Positions 1 through 9,341 of a stretch of DNA of 64,000 bases are shown here, in pieces. Positions within the stretch are counted from its first letter, which is position 1. Every line of letters starts with the position of its first letter. Origin of the DNA: Beutenbergia cavernae DSM 12333 (lineage in GTDB: Bacteria > Actinomycetota > Actinomycetes > Actinomycetales > Beutenbergiaceae). The DNA is taken from contig NC_012669.1 of assembly GCF_000023105.1 (NCBI RefSeq), forward strand, positions 3,659,025 to 3,723,024, written 5' to 3'. Below the pieces are notes generated by a model, which was not told the DNA's origin, ran no database searches, and saw nothing but the letters and a program-made list of their open reading frames with translations. The position numbers were made by a program, and so were the translations under genes.

Positions 1-368
1 AACGCCCGCGACGCCGTCGAGGCCGACGTGATGCCCGAGCTCATCACCGTGAAGCAGACCATGAACGTCAGGACGTGGATCCCGAACGCCCGGTGCGTGT
101 ACAGCGCGGCGCCGGCGGCGTGCGGGTACTTCGTGACCAGCTCGAGGTAGGAGAACGCCGTCACGAGCGCGACGGCGAAGGCGACGACGAACGGCAGCCA
201 CGCGGCGCCGCCCACCTCCGCGGCGACGTCGCCCGTGAGCGCGTAGACGCCCGTCCCGAGGATGTCGCCGACGATGAACAGCAGGAGCAGTCCCGGACCC
301 ATGACCCGCTTGAGGCTCGGCCCGTCAGGACCCTGCGCCGTCGTCGTGGTGCCGCCGGACTCCGCCAT
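1..368 (-). CDS. APC-family amino acid permease, N-terminal part (3' end off window)
   Basis: Reading leftward from the ATG at 368, the frame stays open to the window edge (about 122 codons). After a short hydrophilic tail the protein has a hydrophobic helix with LLLLFIVGDILGTGVYAL near residues 25-45, the glycine-rich first transmembrane segment typical of amino acid-polyamine-organocation (APC) permeases. A second helix follows, then a YLELVTKYPHAAGAALYTHRAFG loop region (the PxAGGxY-like part of the family) and the start of a third helix. A GGAGGG ribosome site lies about 6 nt before the ATG. It is the next leftward gene after the xylose ABC permease, 85 bp away, but its role looks unrelated. 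Substrate cannot be deduced from this fragment. Confidence 0.8.
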   Translation of the reverse strand, partial: MAESGGTTTTAQGPDGPSLKRVMGPGLLLLFIVGDILGTGVYALTGDVAAEVGGAAWLPFVVAFAVALVTAFSYLELVTKYPHAAGAALYTHRAFGIHVLTFMVCFTVMSSGITSASTASRA

Positions 369-453
369 GTCGCCCTCCGCATCCCGGGGCGACCCTGCCC
401 CGACCGGCCTCAGGATGGCCCCGGTGCCGCGGGTTGTCGAGGACCCGCGCCGA

Positions 454-1395
454 TCACTCCTTGACGGCTCCGGCGGTCAGGCCACCGCGCCAGTACCGCT
501 GGAGCACGATCATCGCGATGGCCAGCGGGACCACCGAGACCAGCACCCCGCCCGTGGTGAGCTCGTAGAACTCGGGCAGCCGGTCGACCTGCGCGCGCCA
601 GTTGTTGAGCCCGAGCGTGATCGGGTAGAGGGACTGGTCGGCGAGCATCACGAGCGGCAGGAAGTAGTTGTTCCAGATGCCGACGAGCTGGAACAGGAAC
701 ACGGTGACGAGTGCCGGCGTCAGGGCGCGCAGACCGAGCTGGTGGAAGATGCGCAGCTCGCCCGCGCCGTCGATCCGGGCGGCCTCGACGATCGAGTCCG
801 GCACGGTCGCCGTCGCGTAGATCCGGCACAGGAACAGCCCGAACGGTGAGACGAGCGACGGGATGAGCACGCTGGCGTACGTGTTCGCGAGGCCGAGCTG
901 GCTGAACAGCAGGAACAGCGGCAGCGCCGTCGCCGTCCCGGGGACGAGCACGCCGCCGAGGATCAGCCCGAACACGAGCTCCCGGCCCCGGAAGGAGTAC
1001 TTCGCGAGCGCGTAGCCCCCCGCCGCGGCGAAGTACGTCGCGATGAGCCCACCGACACCGGCGTACAGCACGGAGTTCGCGAACCAGCGGACGAAGATCC
1101 CGCCGTCGTACGTGAAGACCTGCGCGATGTTGGACCACAGGTTGAACGTGGGCGCGAACCAGAAGCCGTTCGTGGCGAACAGGTCCTCGGTGGTCTTCGT
1201 CGCGGCGACGAACACCCAGTACACCGGGACGAGGAAGTAGAGGGCGACGACGACGAGGATCCCCGTCACGATGATCGTGCGGGCCGGGGAGGTGCTCCCG
1301 TGCTCCGGGCCGACGTGCCGGCGCTGACGGGTGGGCGTCGCCGTCCGGGTCGTGGCCGGGGCCGACGACGCCGCGGTGCCCGAGGTCGCGGTCAC
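454..1395 (-). CDS. sugar ABC transporter permease, MalG type (CUT1), xylose operon
   Basis: This 313-residue integral membrane protein is the second permease of a CUT1 sugar importer. After a Thr/Ala-rich cytoplasmic tail (about residues 1-45) it has six hydrophobic segments and the EAA loop EAARIDGAGELRIFHQLGL, which docks the ATPase. The C-terminus GGLTAGAVKE is the usual MalG-type ending. The GTG start at 1395 overlaps the stop of the preceding permease by 4 bp (GTGA), with GGAAGGGA just upstream, so the two are translationally coupled. No ATP-binding subunit is encoded nearby; actinobacterial CUT1 systems commonly borrow a shared MsiK-type ATPase. Position after xylA-xylB suggests transport of xylose or xylo-oligosaccharides, which is inference. 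Confidence 0.93.
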   Translation of the reverse strand: MTATSGTAASSAPATTRTATPTRQRRHVGPEHGSTSPARTIIVTGILVVVALYFLVPVYWVFVAATKTTEDLFATNGFWFAPTFNLWSNIAQVFTYDGGIFVRWFANSVLYAGVGGLIATYFAAAGGYALAKYSFRGRELVFGLILGGVLVPGTATALPLFLLFSQLGLANTYASVLIPSLVSPFGLFLCRIYATATVPDSIVEAARIDGAGELRIFHQLGLRALTPALVTVFLFQLVGIWNNYFLPLVMLADQSLYPITLGLNNWRAQVDRLPEFYELTTGGVLVSVVPLAIAMIVLQRYWRGGLTAGAVKE

Positions 1396-2291
1396 GAGCG
1401 TCCCTTCCGGTTCACGAAGCGGAGGAACGCGAACGACAGGATGAACGCGGCGAGCGCGATGATCACGGACTGCGCCGCGGCCACGCCGTACTCGTTGTAG
1501 TTGAACGCGGAGTTGAACGCCGAGAGGTTCGGCGTGTAGTCGTTGTTGATCGCCGGCGACACCGTCTGCAGCACCTGAGGCTCCGCGAACAGCTGGAGCG
1601 TGCCGATGATCGAGAAGACCGTCGCGAGGACGAGCGCGGGGCGGATGAGCGGGAGCTGCACCGACCGCGCGATCCGCCACGTGCTCGCGCCGTCGACCCG
1701 GGCCGCCTCGTACAGCTCGCCCGGGATCGACTTCAGCTGCGCGACGATGATGAGCATGTTGTAGCCCGTGTACGTCCACGTCACGATGTTCGCGATCGAC
1801 CACAGGACGGTGCTCGGCCCCAAGAAGTCGACGGTGATCCCGAGCCGCTCCGCGAGGTCGACGATCGGGCTCAGGCCGGGCAGGTACAGGAACGACCAGA
1901 GGATCGTCGCGATCACGCCGGGCACGCCGTACGGCATGAAGTACGAGGCACGGAAGAACTGCGGCCAGCGAGCCGACGCCGTCTCGAGCAGCAGGGCGAG
2001 GATCGTCGCGAAGATGATCATCACCGGCACCTGGACGATCCCGAACAGCAGCACCCGCCAGATCGACGCCACGAACTCGGCGTTCCCGAGAGCCGACGCG
2101 TAGTTCGCGAAGCCGACGAACGCCGTCGTGATCCCCTCCTCGCCGAAGAGGCCCTCGCGCTGGACGCCGACGAAGCTCTGCACGATCGCGTAGCCGATCG
2201 GCAGCACGAACGCGAACAGGAAGAAGAGCAGGAACGGGGCGAGCAGGATCCACGGAGCCCGCGTCATCGCGGCGTGCTTGCGGCCGGTCAC
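1392..2291 (-). CDS. sugar ABC transporter permease, MalF type (CUT1), xylose operon
   Basis: The first permease of the operon's sugar importer, 299 residues from the GTG at 2291. The N-terminus enters a long hydrophobic helix (WILLAPFLLFFLFAFVLPIGYA) and the later EAA loop reads EAARVDGASTWRIARSVQLP, both typical of MalF-like CUT1 permeases. The GTG overlaps the binding-protein stop codon (GTGA) and is preceded by GAGG at useful spacing. An internal ATG at 2267, eight codons in, has no visible ribosome site, so I prefer the GTG. It would form the membrane channel with the next gene; the sugar is inferred only from the operon. Confidence 0.92.
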   Translation of the reverse strand: MTGRKHAAMTRAPWILLAPFLLFFLFAFVLPIGYAIVQSFVGVQREGLFGEEGITTAFVGFANYASALGNAEFVASIWRVLLFGIVQVPVMIIFATILALLLETASARWPQFFRASYFMPYGVPGVIATILWSFLYLPGLSPIVDLAERLGITVDFLGPSTVLWSIANIVTWTYTGYNMLIIVAQLKSIPGELYEAARVDGASTWRIARSVQLPLIRPALVLATVFSIIGTLQLFAEPQVLQTVSPAINNDYTPNLSAFNSAFNYNEYGVAAAQSVIIALAAFILSFAFLRFVNRKGRS

Positions 2292-3613
2292 GCCGACCTC
2301 ACGTTGAGCCCGGAGTCGGCCAGGATGCGGATCGTGGCGTCCTGGGCGTCGCGCACGGCCTGGACGAACGTGTCGCCGGCGGTCAGCTTGCGCCGGAACC
2401 CGTCCGCGAGGACGTTGAAGATGCGTTGCGTCGGGGGCGCCCACGTCCAGTCGGTGTTCTGCTCCTGCGCCGCCGGCACGAAGATCTCCTCGTTGTAGCT
2501 CTGGCCGCCGAAGAACTCCGACGGCCCCATCCGCGGCGTGCCGATGAAGTCGCGCGCCGGCGACCAGCCGATCCCGCAGTGCTCGATCATCGCGTCGACC
2601 CCCTCCTCCGACGTCGTCATCCACACGCAGAAGTCGAGCGCCTCCGCGGGGTGTCGCGAGTTGGCCATGACGGCGGCCGTGGACCCGCCGAGGTAGGTCG
2701 AGCCGTAGCCCTGGGGCCAGGTCTGCATCGGCGCGACCTGCCACAGCCCCTCGGTGCTCGCGGCGCTCTGGATGAGCGCGTCGCCCCACGACGCGCTCGT
2801 CACCGCGTAGATGCCGTCGTTCGCGACGGCGGCGTACCAGCCGGGCGAGAAGGCGCCGAAGCCGGTGTCCAGCAGGTCCTGGTCGACGGCGCGATCGAAG
2901 AAGTCGGCGACCTCCAGCGTGACGTCGTCGGCCATGTCGACGACCCAGGCGTCGCCGTCGATCTGCCACCAGTTCGCACCGGCCTGGGTGGCGAAGGAGC
3001 AGAAGCCTGACGTGTCGCCGACGTTGAACGACTCGAGGTAGGCGTCAGCCGACCGGACCTCTGCGGCGAGCTCGGCCCACTCGTCCCAGGTGGTCGGGGC
3101 CTGCGCGCCGATGCCCTCGAGCAGGTCGGTGCGGTAGTAGAACGCGCACGGGCCGGAGTCCTGCGGGACGCCGAAGATGCCGTCGTTGAACGTGACCTGG
3201 CTGACGAGCGCCTCGTCGTAGCGGTCGGTGACGTCGTTCATCCCGTACCGAGCGACGTCGACCAGGCCGTTGACCAGCATGAACGCCGGAACCTGGCGCA
3301 GCTCGACCTGGCCGATGTCCGGTCCGCCGCCGGCCGCGAGCGCCGAGAACATCTTCTGGTAGCCGCCGCCGTTGCCGCCCTGGATCCAGACCGCGTCGAC
3401 CTGCACGTCCGGGTTCGCGGCGTTCCAGATGTCGCACACGTTCTGCAGGTCCTTGAGCCACGCCCAGTACGTCAGACGGACCGGTCCGTCCGCCCGCGGG
3501 ATCACCGGCTGGGTGTTGGGGTTCGCCGTCGCCGGCGCACAGGCGGCGAGCGCCGCTCCGGCGCTCGCGCCGAGGCCCAGCTGGAGCGCCCTACGCCTCG
3601 AGATGCCGCCCAT
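2288..3613 (-). CDS. extracellular sugar-binding lipoprotein of the xylose-operon ABC importer
   Basis: A 441-residue family-1 solute-binding protein. The N-terminus carries twin arginines (ISRRRALQLGLG), a hydrophobic stretch and a lipobox-like LAAC near residue 25, so it is probably a Tat-exported lipoprotein anchored outside the membrane. The remainder has the sugar-binding pattern of this family: LTYWAWLKDLQ near the mature N-terminus, GGGPDIGQVEL, GIFGVPQDSGPCAFYYRTDL, and a C-terminal helical part. The ATG at 3613 has GGGAGA 5 nt upstream. It is followed with 4-bp overlaps by the two permeases and preceded by thuA after 150 bp. Ligand is not readable from sequence; xylose or a xylo-oligosaccharide fits the operon. 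Confidence 0.93.
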   Translation of the reverse strand: MGGISRRRALQLGLGASAGAALAACAPATANPNTQPVIPRADGPVRLTYWAWLKDLQNVCDIWNAANPDVQVDAVWIQGGNGGGYQKMFSALAAGGGPDIGQVELRQVPAFMLVNGLVDVARYGMNDVTDRYDEALVSQVTFNDGIFGVPQDSGPCAFYYRTDLLEGIGAQAPTTWDEWAELAAEVRSADAYLESFNVGDTSGFCSFATQAGANWWQIDGDAWVVDMADDVTLEVADFFDRAVDQDLLDTGFGAFSPGWYAAVANDGIYAVTSASWGDALIQSAASTEGLWQVAPMQTWPQGYGSTYLGGSTAAVMANSRHPAEALDFCVWMTTSEEGVDAMIEHCGIGWSPARDFIGTPRMGPSEFFGGQSYNEEIFVPAAQEQNTDWTWAPPTQRIFNVLADGFRRKLTAGDTFVQAVRDAQDATIRILADSGLNVRSA

Positions 3614-3763
3614 GTCTCCCGCCGCCGTCGTCCCTCGACCACCTCGTCGGTCCGCTGACGTGTCGACGTAACCACGCGAGCATGGCCCGCGCACCCCGGG
3701 GCGGCGTCCGCACGGCCGCGGCAGGGCAGACGGCGCCCGCCCGTCGACGCGCGCCGCTCGCCC

Positions 3764-4432
3764 TCAGGCGCCGAGCAGCCAGCGCACCTCGCGGAGGAGC
3801 AGCTCGCGCCGGTCCGGCGAGTCGTAGGACGTCGCGCCGTGCCCGAGCCCGTCGTACACGGCCCGGCCGTGCGCGCCGTCGTGCACCCAGGCGCAGACGT
3901 GGCGGAGCCCGTCGTGGGCGTGGTCGAGGAGCGGGACGACGAACGGGTCGGTCTCGAGACGGCTGTACCGCTCGTCGTCGGCGACGTGGAGCGTGTGCAG
4001 GCCGGCGACGATCGGGTGCGGTGGCATGACGACGTCGAACCGCGACTCGCCGCGCTCCGGGTGCATCGACGTCCCCACCACCCAGCGGCCCCCGAGCCTG
4101 GCGTGCCACGCGGGCACGTCCGTGAACGTGTTGGCGGCCGCATGGACGCCGAGCACCGGCATGCCGATGGAGAGCGTGGTGGTGAGCGCCGCGTGGGCAG
4201 CCGCCCACTCGGTGCCGCCCGTGTCCTCGTGGAGACCGCCGCCCGCGTTCACGACCAGGAGATCGGCGCCGGCGAGGTCGAACGCGTCGGGCTCGGTGGG
4301 ACGGACCTCGACGGCGTGACCCTCCTTGCGCAGCACGCCGGCGATCGCCTCGCTCGTGCCGGGGAAGTCGTGCCACGGGTCGGCGTACCTGCCCGTACCC
4401 GCCAGGACGACGATGCCCACTCCCGCCTCCAT
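3764..4432 (-). CDS. ThuA-domain (trehalose-utilisation-like) protein
   Basis: About 222 residues forming one ThuA/GATase-like alpha-beta domain: IVVLAGTGRYADPWHDFPGTS at the start, DLLVVNAGGG, GMPVLGVHAAANTFTDVPAW, HPIVAGL, and a C-terminal GHGATSYDSPDRRELLLREVRWLLG. ThuA-like proteins accompany many sugar-catabolism clusters; their biochemical activity is poorly established, and recent assignments involve keto-sugar chemistry. It sits 11 bp after xylB and before the transporter genes, so it belongs to the xylose operon. The ATG at 4432 has little upstream pairing, while a GTG four codons later (4420) has GGAGG at ideal spacing; the true start may be 4420. Confidence 0.85.
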   Translation of the reverse strand: MEAGVGIVVLAGTGRYADPWHDFPGTSEAIAGVLRKEGHAVEVRPTEPDAFDLAGADLLVVNAGGGLHEDTGGTEWAAAHAALTTTLSIGMPVLGVHAAANTFTDVPAWHARLGGRWVVGTSMHPERGESRFDVVMPPHPIVAGLHTLHVADDERYSRLETDPFVVPLLDHAHDGLRHVCAWVHDGAHGRAVYDGLGHGATSYDSPDRRELLLREVRWLLGA

Positions 4433-4443
4433 GCCCGCGTGTG

Positions 4444-5883
4444 TCAGCTGCGCTCCACGGTCAGCTCGCGAGCCCGAGCGTAACGCTCGCGGACCTCGGG
4501 GGCCTGGGCGGCCTCGTACGTCCTCGAGCGCGACGCCGTCCACTCCGGCGGGGCCTCGCCGCCGGCGAGCACCCACGCGGCCTGACGCGCGGCGCCGTCG
4601 GCCACGAACTCGCTCGGCTGCGGGACAACGACCGGCCGGCCCAGCACGGTCGGGGCGATCGCGGTCAGCGCGCGCGAACGTGCCGCACCCCCGACCAGCT
4701 GGATCGACGCGACGTCCAGGCCCTGCGTGCGCACGGCGTCGAGCCCGTCGGCGAGCGAGCACAGGACGCCCTCGAACGCGGCCCTGGCGAGGTTCTCCCG
4801 GGTCGCGTTCCCCAGCGTGAGGCCGTGGAACGCGCCGGTGGCGAGCGGCTTGTTCGGCGTGCGCTCCCCCGCGAGGTACGGCACGCACACGAGCCCGCCG
4901 GCGCCGGGGGACGCCGCGAGCGCGAGCTCGGCGAGGCCGCCGTGGTCGACGCCGAGCAGCCCCGCGACACGGTCGAGCACCTGCGAGGCGTTGAGCGTGA
5001 CGGCGAGCGGGAGGTATCGGCCGGTGGCGTCCGCGAAACCCGCGACGAGGCCGGTGGGGTCGGCGACCGGGTGGTCGACGACGGCGCTCACCACGCCGGA
5101 CGTGCCCACGGACAGCGCGACGTCGCCCGGGCCGAGCCCGAGGGCCAGCGCCGCCGCCGCGTTGTCGCCCGCACCGGGGCCGAGCACCGCAGGACTGCTC
5201 GCGCCCTCCGCCGTCCCCGCGCGCTCGGCGGGCGCCAGGACGCGCGGGAGCACGACGTCGTCACGGCCCAGCGCACGCGCGAGCAGGTCGGGCCGGTACG
5301 CACCCGCGCCCCCGTCGGCCGACGCGTCGAAGTAGCCGGTGCCGGAGGCGTCGGAGCGGTCGGTCGTCAGCTCCTCGACGTCGGTCCCTCCGGACAGCTT
5401 CCACGTGAGCCAGTCGTGCGGGAGCGCGAGCGCCGCCACCCGCGCCGCGTGCTCCGGCTCCGCGTCCCGCAGCCAGCGCAGCTTCGTGATCGTGAGCGAC
5501 GCGACCGGGACGGTGCCGACGGCGCTCGCCCACGCCGCGGCACCGGCCGCCCGGTCGCCGTCGCCCAGCTCGTCGATCAGGTCCTCGGCGGCCGCGGCCG
5601 AGCGCGTGTCGTTCCACAGCAGGGCGGGCCGGATCACCTCTCCGGCGGCGTCGAGCGCGACCATGCCGTGCTGCTGCCCGCCGACGGCGACGGCGGCGAC
5701 GTCGTCCAGCCCGCCCGCGATGCCGATCGCCGCGCCGAGCGCGTCCCACCACGCCGCCGGGTCGACCTCGGTGCCGTCCGGGTGCGGCGCCTGCCCGAAC
5801 CGGGCGAGCGCGCCCGTCCCGGCCTGCCGGACGACGACCTTGACGGACTGCGTGGAGGAGTCGATGCCCGCGACGAGAGTCAT
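4444..5883 (-). CDS. xylB: xylulokinase
   Basis: This 479-residue FGGY-family kinase phosphorylates D-xylulose with ATP to xylulose 5-phosphate, feeding the pentose phosphate pathway in the cytoplasm. The N-terminal phosphate-binding loop [13 protein letters not shown] (residues 6-18), [13 protein letters not shown], the ALLWNDTRS segment typical of xylulokinases, [13 protein letters not shown] and the C-terminal [10 protein letters not shown]...GRPVVVPQ are all present, and the length is normal. The ATG at 5883 is preceded by GGAAGGATGG. It lies 28 bp after xylA in the same direction. Together with XylA it completes the isomerase route of xylose use. Confidence 0.95.
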   Translation of the reverse strand: MTLVAGIDSSTQSVKVVVRQAGTGALARFGQAPHPDGTEVDPAAWWDALGAAIGIAGGLDDVAAVAVGGQQHGMVALDAAGEVIRPALLWNDTRSAAAAEDLIDELGDGDRAAGAAAWASAVGTVPVASLTITKLRWLRDAEPEHAARVAALALPHDWLTWKLSGGTDVEELTTDRSDASGTGYFDASADGGAGAYRPDLLARALGRDDVVLPRVLAPAERAGTAEGASSPAVLGPGAGDNAAAALALGLGPGDVALSVGTSGVVSAVVDHPVADPTGLVAGFADATGRYLPLAVTLNASQVLDRVAGLLGVDHGGLAELALAASPGAGGLVCVPYLAGERTPNKPLATGAFHGLTLGNATRENLARAAFEGVLCSLADGLDAVRTQGLDVASIQLVGGAARSRALTAIAPTVLGRPVVVPQPSEFVADGAARQAAWVLAGGEAPPEWTASRSRTYEAAQAPEVRERYARARELTVERS

Positions 5884-5911
5884 GCGGCCATCCTTCCGGT
5901 CATCGTCCCCC

Positions 5912-7093
5912 TCAGCCGACGAGGTGCGCGATCGCGAGCTGGTTCAGCTCCACGAAGTTCGTCTCGCGGGCGCCGGCGGCGTCAGCGTCGTAGTCCTCGA
6001 ACGCGCCGCGGTCCGCGAGCAGGTCGGCGATCGACTCGCCGTCGGACAGCGTCGGGGCGCTGAGCTCCAGGACTCCGGACGCCGCGAACGCCTCCTGCAC
6101 GCGTGGGTCGGCGCGATAGGCGCGCGCCTTCTCGGCGAGCAGGAGGTACGTCTCCATGTTCGCGCGCGCGGACGCCCACACGCCGTCGAAGCCCTCGGTG
6201 CGGGACGGCTTGTAGTCGAAGTGGCGCGGGCCGTCGTACGTAGGGCCGCCGGACGGGAAGCCGTTCTCCAGCAGGTCGACGGTGAAGAACGCGCTCAGCA
6301 GGTCGCCGTGGCCGAACACGAGGTCCTGGTCGTACTTGATCGAGCGCTGCCCGTTGAGGTCGATGTGGAAGAGCTTGCCGCTCCACAGCGCCTGCGCGAT
6401 CCCGTGGGTGTAGTTGAGGGCGGCCATCTGCTCGTGCCCGACCTCCGGGTTGAGGCCCACGATGTCGCCGTGCTCGAGCTCGGCGATGAAGCCGAGAGCG
6501 TGCCCGACCGTCGGGAGGAAGATGTCGCCGCGCGGCTCGTTCGGCTTCGGCTCGAGCGCGATGCGCAGGTCGTAGCCCTTCTCCTTGATGTACGCGGCGA
6601 CGGTGTCGATGCCCTCGCGGTACCGGTCGAGCGCCGCGTTCACGTCCTTGGCGCCGTCGTACTCGGCGCCCTCGCGGCCGCCCCACATGACGAACGTCGC
6701 CGCGCCGAGCTCGGCCGCGAGGTCGACGTTGCGCAGCACCTTCCGCAGGGCGAAGCGACGGACGCCCCGGTCGTTCGCGGTGAAGCCGCCGTCCTTGAAC
6801 ACCGGGTGGCTGAACAGGTTCGTGGTGACCATCTCGATGACGAGACCGGCGTCGTCGGCCACCTGCTTGAAGCGCGTGAGGATCTGCTCACGCTCGGCGT
6901 CGGGCGTGCCGAACGGGACGACGTCGTCGTCGTGGAACGTGATGCCCCACGCACCGGCCTCCGCGAGCGGGCCGAGGTAGTCCCACGGGTCGAGCGCAGG
7001 GCGGCTGGCCTCGCCGAACTGGTCGCGGCCGGTCCAGCCGACCGTCCACAGGCCGAACGAGAACTTGTCCTGGGTCGTGGGGGTGCGCGTCAT
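5912..7093 (-). CDS. xylA: xylose isomerase
   Basis: A 393-residue class I xylose isomerase converting D-xylose to D-xylulose in the cytoplasm. All key residues are visible with the spacing of the well-studied Streptomyces enzymes: catalytic His54 in [11 protein letters not shown], Glu181 and Lys183 in [11 protein letters not shown], Glu217 and His220 in [11 protein letters not shown], Asp245 in FHIDLNGQ, Asp255 and Asp257 in KYDQDLVFG, and Asp293 in [15 protein letters not shown] ribosome site precedes the ATG at 7093. It is the first gene of the leftward operon, transcribed away from a ROK regulator across an AT-richer spacer. Confidence 0.98.
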   Translation of the reverse strand: MTRTPTTQDKFSFGLWTVGWTGRDQFGEASRPALDPWDYLGPLAEAGAWGITFHDDDVVPFGTPDAEREQILTRFKQVADDAGLVIEMVTTNLFSHPVFKDGGFTANDRGVRRFALRKVLRNVDLAAELGAATFVMWGGREGAEYDGAKDVNAALDRYREGIDTVAAYIKEKGYDLRIALEPKPNEPRGDIFLPTVGHALGFIAELEHGDIVGLNPEVGHEQMAALNYTHGIAQALWSGKLFHIDLNGQRSIKYDQDLVFGHGDLLSAFFTVDLLENGFPSGGPTYDGPRHFDYKPSRTEGFDGVWASARANMETYLLLAEKARAYRADPRVQEAFAASGVLELSAPTLSDGESIADLLADRGAFEDYDADAAGARETNFVELNQLAIAHLVG

Positions 7094-7131
7094 GGTGGGC
7101 TCCTCGTCGAGTCGTTCCTGTGGGCGGTCCG

Positions 7132-7154
7132 ATTAGTTGATTGGCTGAATTTAT
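7132..7154. promoter_or_regulatory. candidate operator between xylA and the ROK regulator
   Basis: The 87-bp spacer between divergent xylA and the ROK gene contains a conspicuously AT-rich 23-bp imperfect dyad, pattern ATNANTTNA-N5-TNAANTNAT, centred near 7143. XylR-type ROK repressors bind AT-rich dyads in such spacers, so this is the natural operator candidate for both genes. The dyad is read from sequence; binding is inference. Confidence 0.5.
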
Positions 7155-7180
7155 CGCCGTGTTCGGCTACCGTCAACGCC

Positions 7181-8332
7181 GTGGACGAGGATGCGCGGCG
7201 GCTGGGCCGCGGGCGCGGCGGCGAGCCGGCAGCCCGGCAGGCCAGCCTGCGGGCGCACAACCTCTCGCTGCTCCTTCGGCACGTGCCCGCCGGCGCGCCG
7301 GGGATCTCGCGCGCGGAGCTCGCGAACCGGACCGGGCTGACGCGGGCGACCGTCTCGACGCTCGTCGAGGCCTTGCTCGCGGCGCGGGTGCTCGCCTGGT
7401 TGCCGTTCGCGAGCACGGGGTCGGCCGGCCGGCCGCCGACGCCGGTCGCGCTCGCACGCGGCACCGTCGCCGGGCTCGGGCTCGAGGTGACGCCCGAGCA
7501 CGTGGCGGCGTGCGCCGTCGACCTCGCCGGCGAGGTCCTCGCCCTCGAGCTGCGCCCCCTCCCCGCGGGAGGGGCCGCGGACGTGCTCGCGGCGACCGCG
7601 GCGCTCGGCGCCGACGTCGCGCGGCGCACGTCCGACGGCGGTGCGCGCCTCGTCGGGACCACGCTCGCCGTCCCCGGGATCGTGCGGGACGGCGTCGTCG
7701 TCGACGCCCCGAACCTCGGGTGGACGGACGTCGACGCCGACGGCGCGCTGCGGTCCGCTCCGGAGTTCGCGCCGCTCGCGGCGCTCCCGCTCGACGTCGG
7801 GAACGAGGCGAGCCTCGGGGCGCTCGCCCAGGCCGACGCGCTCCGGTCGGACGTGCGGACCTTCCTCTACGTGTCGGGCGACGTCGGCGTGGGCGGGTGC
7901 GTGGTGCTCGACGGCGTGGCGCTCGGCGGGCAGCACGGCTGGGCCGGGGAGGTGGGGCACGTCGTCGTCGACCCGTCCGGACCGCTCTGCCGGTGCGGCT
8001 CGCAGGGCTGCCTGGAGCAGTACGCCGGCGCGGCGGCCCTGAGGCGCTGGCCGACCTCGCGGGTGGGCTCGGCTCTCGGGATCGCGCTCGCGTCGACGAT
8101 CAACGTGGTGGACGTGAGCACCGTCCTGCTCGGCGGGACGCTGGCGCCGCTCGTGCCCGAGCTCCGGCCCGCTCTCGAGGCGGAGCTCGCACGGCGCGTG
8201 CTCGCGTACCCGTGGTCGCCGGTCGCGGTGCTGGCCGCGCCGGTCCGCGAGCACGCCGCTCTCCTCGGCGCGGCGCTGGCGCAGACCTCGGCGGTGCTCG
8301 CCGACCCCTCCGGGCGGCTCCTCACCTCCTGA
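7181..8332 (+). CDS. ROK-family transcriptional regulator (XylR-like)
   Basis: A 383-residue protein with an N-terminal winged HTH (ISRAELANRTGLTRATVSTLVEALLAARVL, about residues 45-75) followed by a ROK sugar-sensing domain. The ROK zinc motif CRCGSQGCLE and the preceding GEVGHVVVDPSG are present. Located divergently from xylA, it is probably the xylose-responsive repressor of the operon. The GTG at 7181 starts just before the conserved part. Oddity: only about 14 residues separate GCLEQYAG from ALGIALASTINVVD, where ROK proteins usually have several tens, so a helical part of the C-terminal domain seems to be missing. Function as a repressor is inferred from family and position. Confidence 0.87.
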   Translation: MDEDARRLGRGRGGEPAARQASLRAHNLSLLLRHVPAGAPGISRAELANRTGLTRATVSTLVEALLAARVLAWLPFASTGSAGRPPTPVALARGTVAGLGLEVTPEHVAACAVDLAGEVLALELRPLPAGGAADVLAATAALGADVARRTSDGGARLVGTTLAVPGIVRDGVVVDAPNLGWTDVDADGALRSAPEFAPLAALPLDVGNEASLGALAQADALRSDVRTFLYVSGDVGVGGCVVLDGVALGGQHGWAGEVGHVVVDPSGPLCRCGSQGCLEQYAGAAALRRWPTSRVGSALGIALASTINVVDVSTVLLGGTLAPLVPELRPALEAELARRVLAYPWSPVAVLAAPVREHAALLGAALAQTSAVLADPSGRLLTS

Positions 8333-8338
8333 CTCCCT

Positions 8339-8403
8339 CCGCGAGAGGATCTCTGCACTCCCTCCGCGAGAGGATCTCTGCGCGTCCGCGAGAGGATCTC
8401 TGC
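8339..8403. repeat. three tandem-like copies of an 18-bp intergenic repeat
   Basis: The core CCGCGAGAGGATCTCTGC occurs exactly at 8339-8356, 8364-8381 and 8386-8403, immediately after the ROK stop codon. The reverse complement (GCAGA-N3-CCTCTCGCGG) is the core of the six-copy array at 24204-24330. Each copy contains the palindrome AGAGGATCTCT or close to it, so the transcript could form small hairpins. Confidence 0.9.
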
Positions 8404-8437
8404 GCGTGACCTGGCGGGTGGGGCCGGGGCACTCGGC

Positions 8438-8476
8438 GCTACGGCACTGACCCGCCCGGTGGGTCGGCGCCGTAGC
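8438..8476. terminator. hairpin after the ROK gene, possible terminator
   Basis: A 16-bp stem (arms 8438-8453 and 8461-8476, beginning GCTACGGC) with a 7-nt loop. Two positions deviate from perfect pairing, one of which can be a G-U pair in RNA. No T-run follows, as is common in high-GC actinobacteria. It separates the ROK gene from the SDR gene. Confidence 0.55.
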
Positions 8477-8547
8477 ACGCTGACAAACGACCACGACCCG
8501 GCGCGGACCCATGGTGTGCGGGCCGGTCGCCGTGATACTCATGCGAG

Positions 8548-9339
8548 ATGACCTCCCCCACCCCCGTCGCCGGCCGCTTCGACGGCGCCGTCGCCCTCGT
8601 CGTCGGCGCCGCTCACGGCATCGGTCGGGCGTGCGCCCACCGCCTCGCCGCCGAGGGCGCACGGGTCGCCGTCGCGGACCTGGACCACGACGTCGCCGTC
8701 ACCGTCACCGACGCCCTGCCCGGCGCGGGGCACCTCGCCGTGACGCTCGACGTCACGGACCGCGCCTCCGTCGATGCGGCGGTGGCCGACGTCGTCGCCC
8801 GCGCCGGCACGCTCGATCTGCTCGTCCACGTCGCGGGCGCGGACTCCGCGCACCCCGCGTTCGAGGAGACCGACGACGACGTCTGGCGCGCCATGCTCGA
8901 CCTCAACCTCGTGGGCACCGCACGCACGTGCCGGGCCGCGGTCCCGCACCTGCGGCGCAGCACGTGGGGTCCGGCGATCGTCACGACGAGCAGCGTCAAC
9001 GCCCTGCTGGCGCTCGGCAGCGAGCCGTACTCGGCGGCGAAGGCCGGCTTGTCGTCGCTCACCCAGAACCTCGCGGCGACGCTCGGCCCGGAGGGCATCC
9101 GGATCAACACCGTGGCCCCCGGCACGATCCGCACCCGGAACTGGGACAACCAGCCCGGCGGCGCGGACAGACTGCGCGGCCTGTACCCGCTCGGGCGGGT
9201 CGGCGAACCGGAGGACGTGGCCGCCGCCGTCGCGTTCCTCGCCTCGCACGACGCGGCCTGGATCACCGGCGTCACGCTGCCGATCGACGGCGGGCTGCTC
9301 ACCGGGCCCGGGCTCATCCCCGGCGACGAGCGCACCTGA
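8548..9339 (+). CDS. SDR-family NAD(P)-dependent oxidoreductase
   Basis: A 263-residue classical short-chain dehydrogenase. The nucleotide-binding glycine motif VGAAHGIG (about residues 19-26), the HVAGAD segment, Ser148/Ser149 in VTTSSVN and the catalytic Tyr161-x3-Lys165 (YSAAK) are all present, and it ends with the usual ITGVTLPIDGG. ADLDHD after the second strand suggests NAD(H) rather than NADP(H). It stands alone and converges on the PH-domain genes with a 2-bp gap between stop codons. Family placement is secure; substrate is unknown, though sugars or polyols fit the surroundings. Confidence 0.9.
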   Translation: MTSPTPVAGRFDGAVALVVGAAHGIGRACAHRLAAEGARVAVADLDHDVAVTVTDALPGAGHLAVTLDVTDRASVDAAVADVVARAGTLDLLVHVAGADSAHPAFEETDDDVWRAMLDLNLVGTARTCRAAVPHLRRSTWGPAIVTTSSVNALLALGSEPYSAAKAGLSSLTQNLAATLGPEGIRINTVAPGTIRTRNWDNQPGGADRLRGLYPLGRVGEPEDVAAAVAFLASHDAAWITGVTLPIDGGLLTGPGLIPGDERT

Positions 9340-9341
9340 GG

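Noticed and set aside
7143-7150. GGCTGAAT in the xylA spacer, the complement of ATTCAGCC in the bipartite motif
   Set aside because: The partner CGTGATT at 20-bp spacing is absent, so the 8-mer is probably coincidental.
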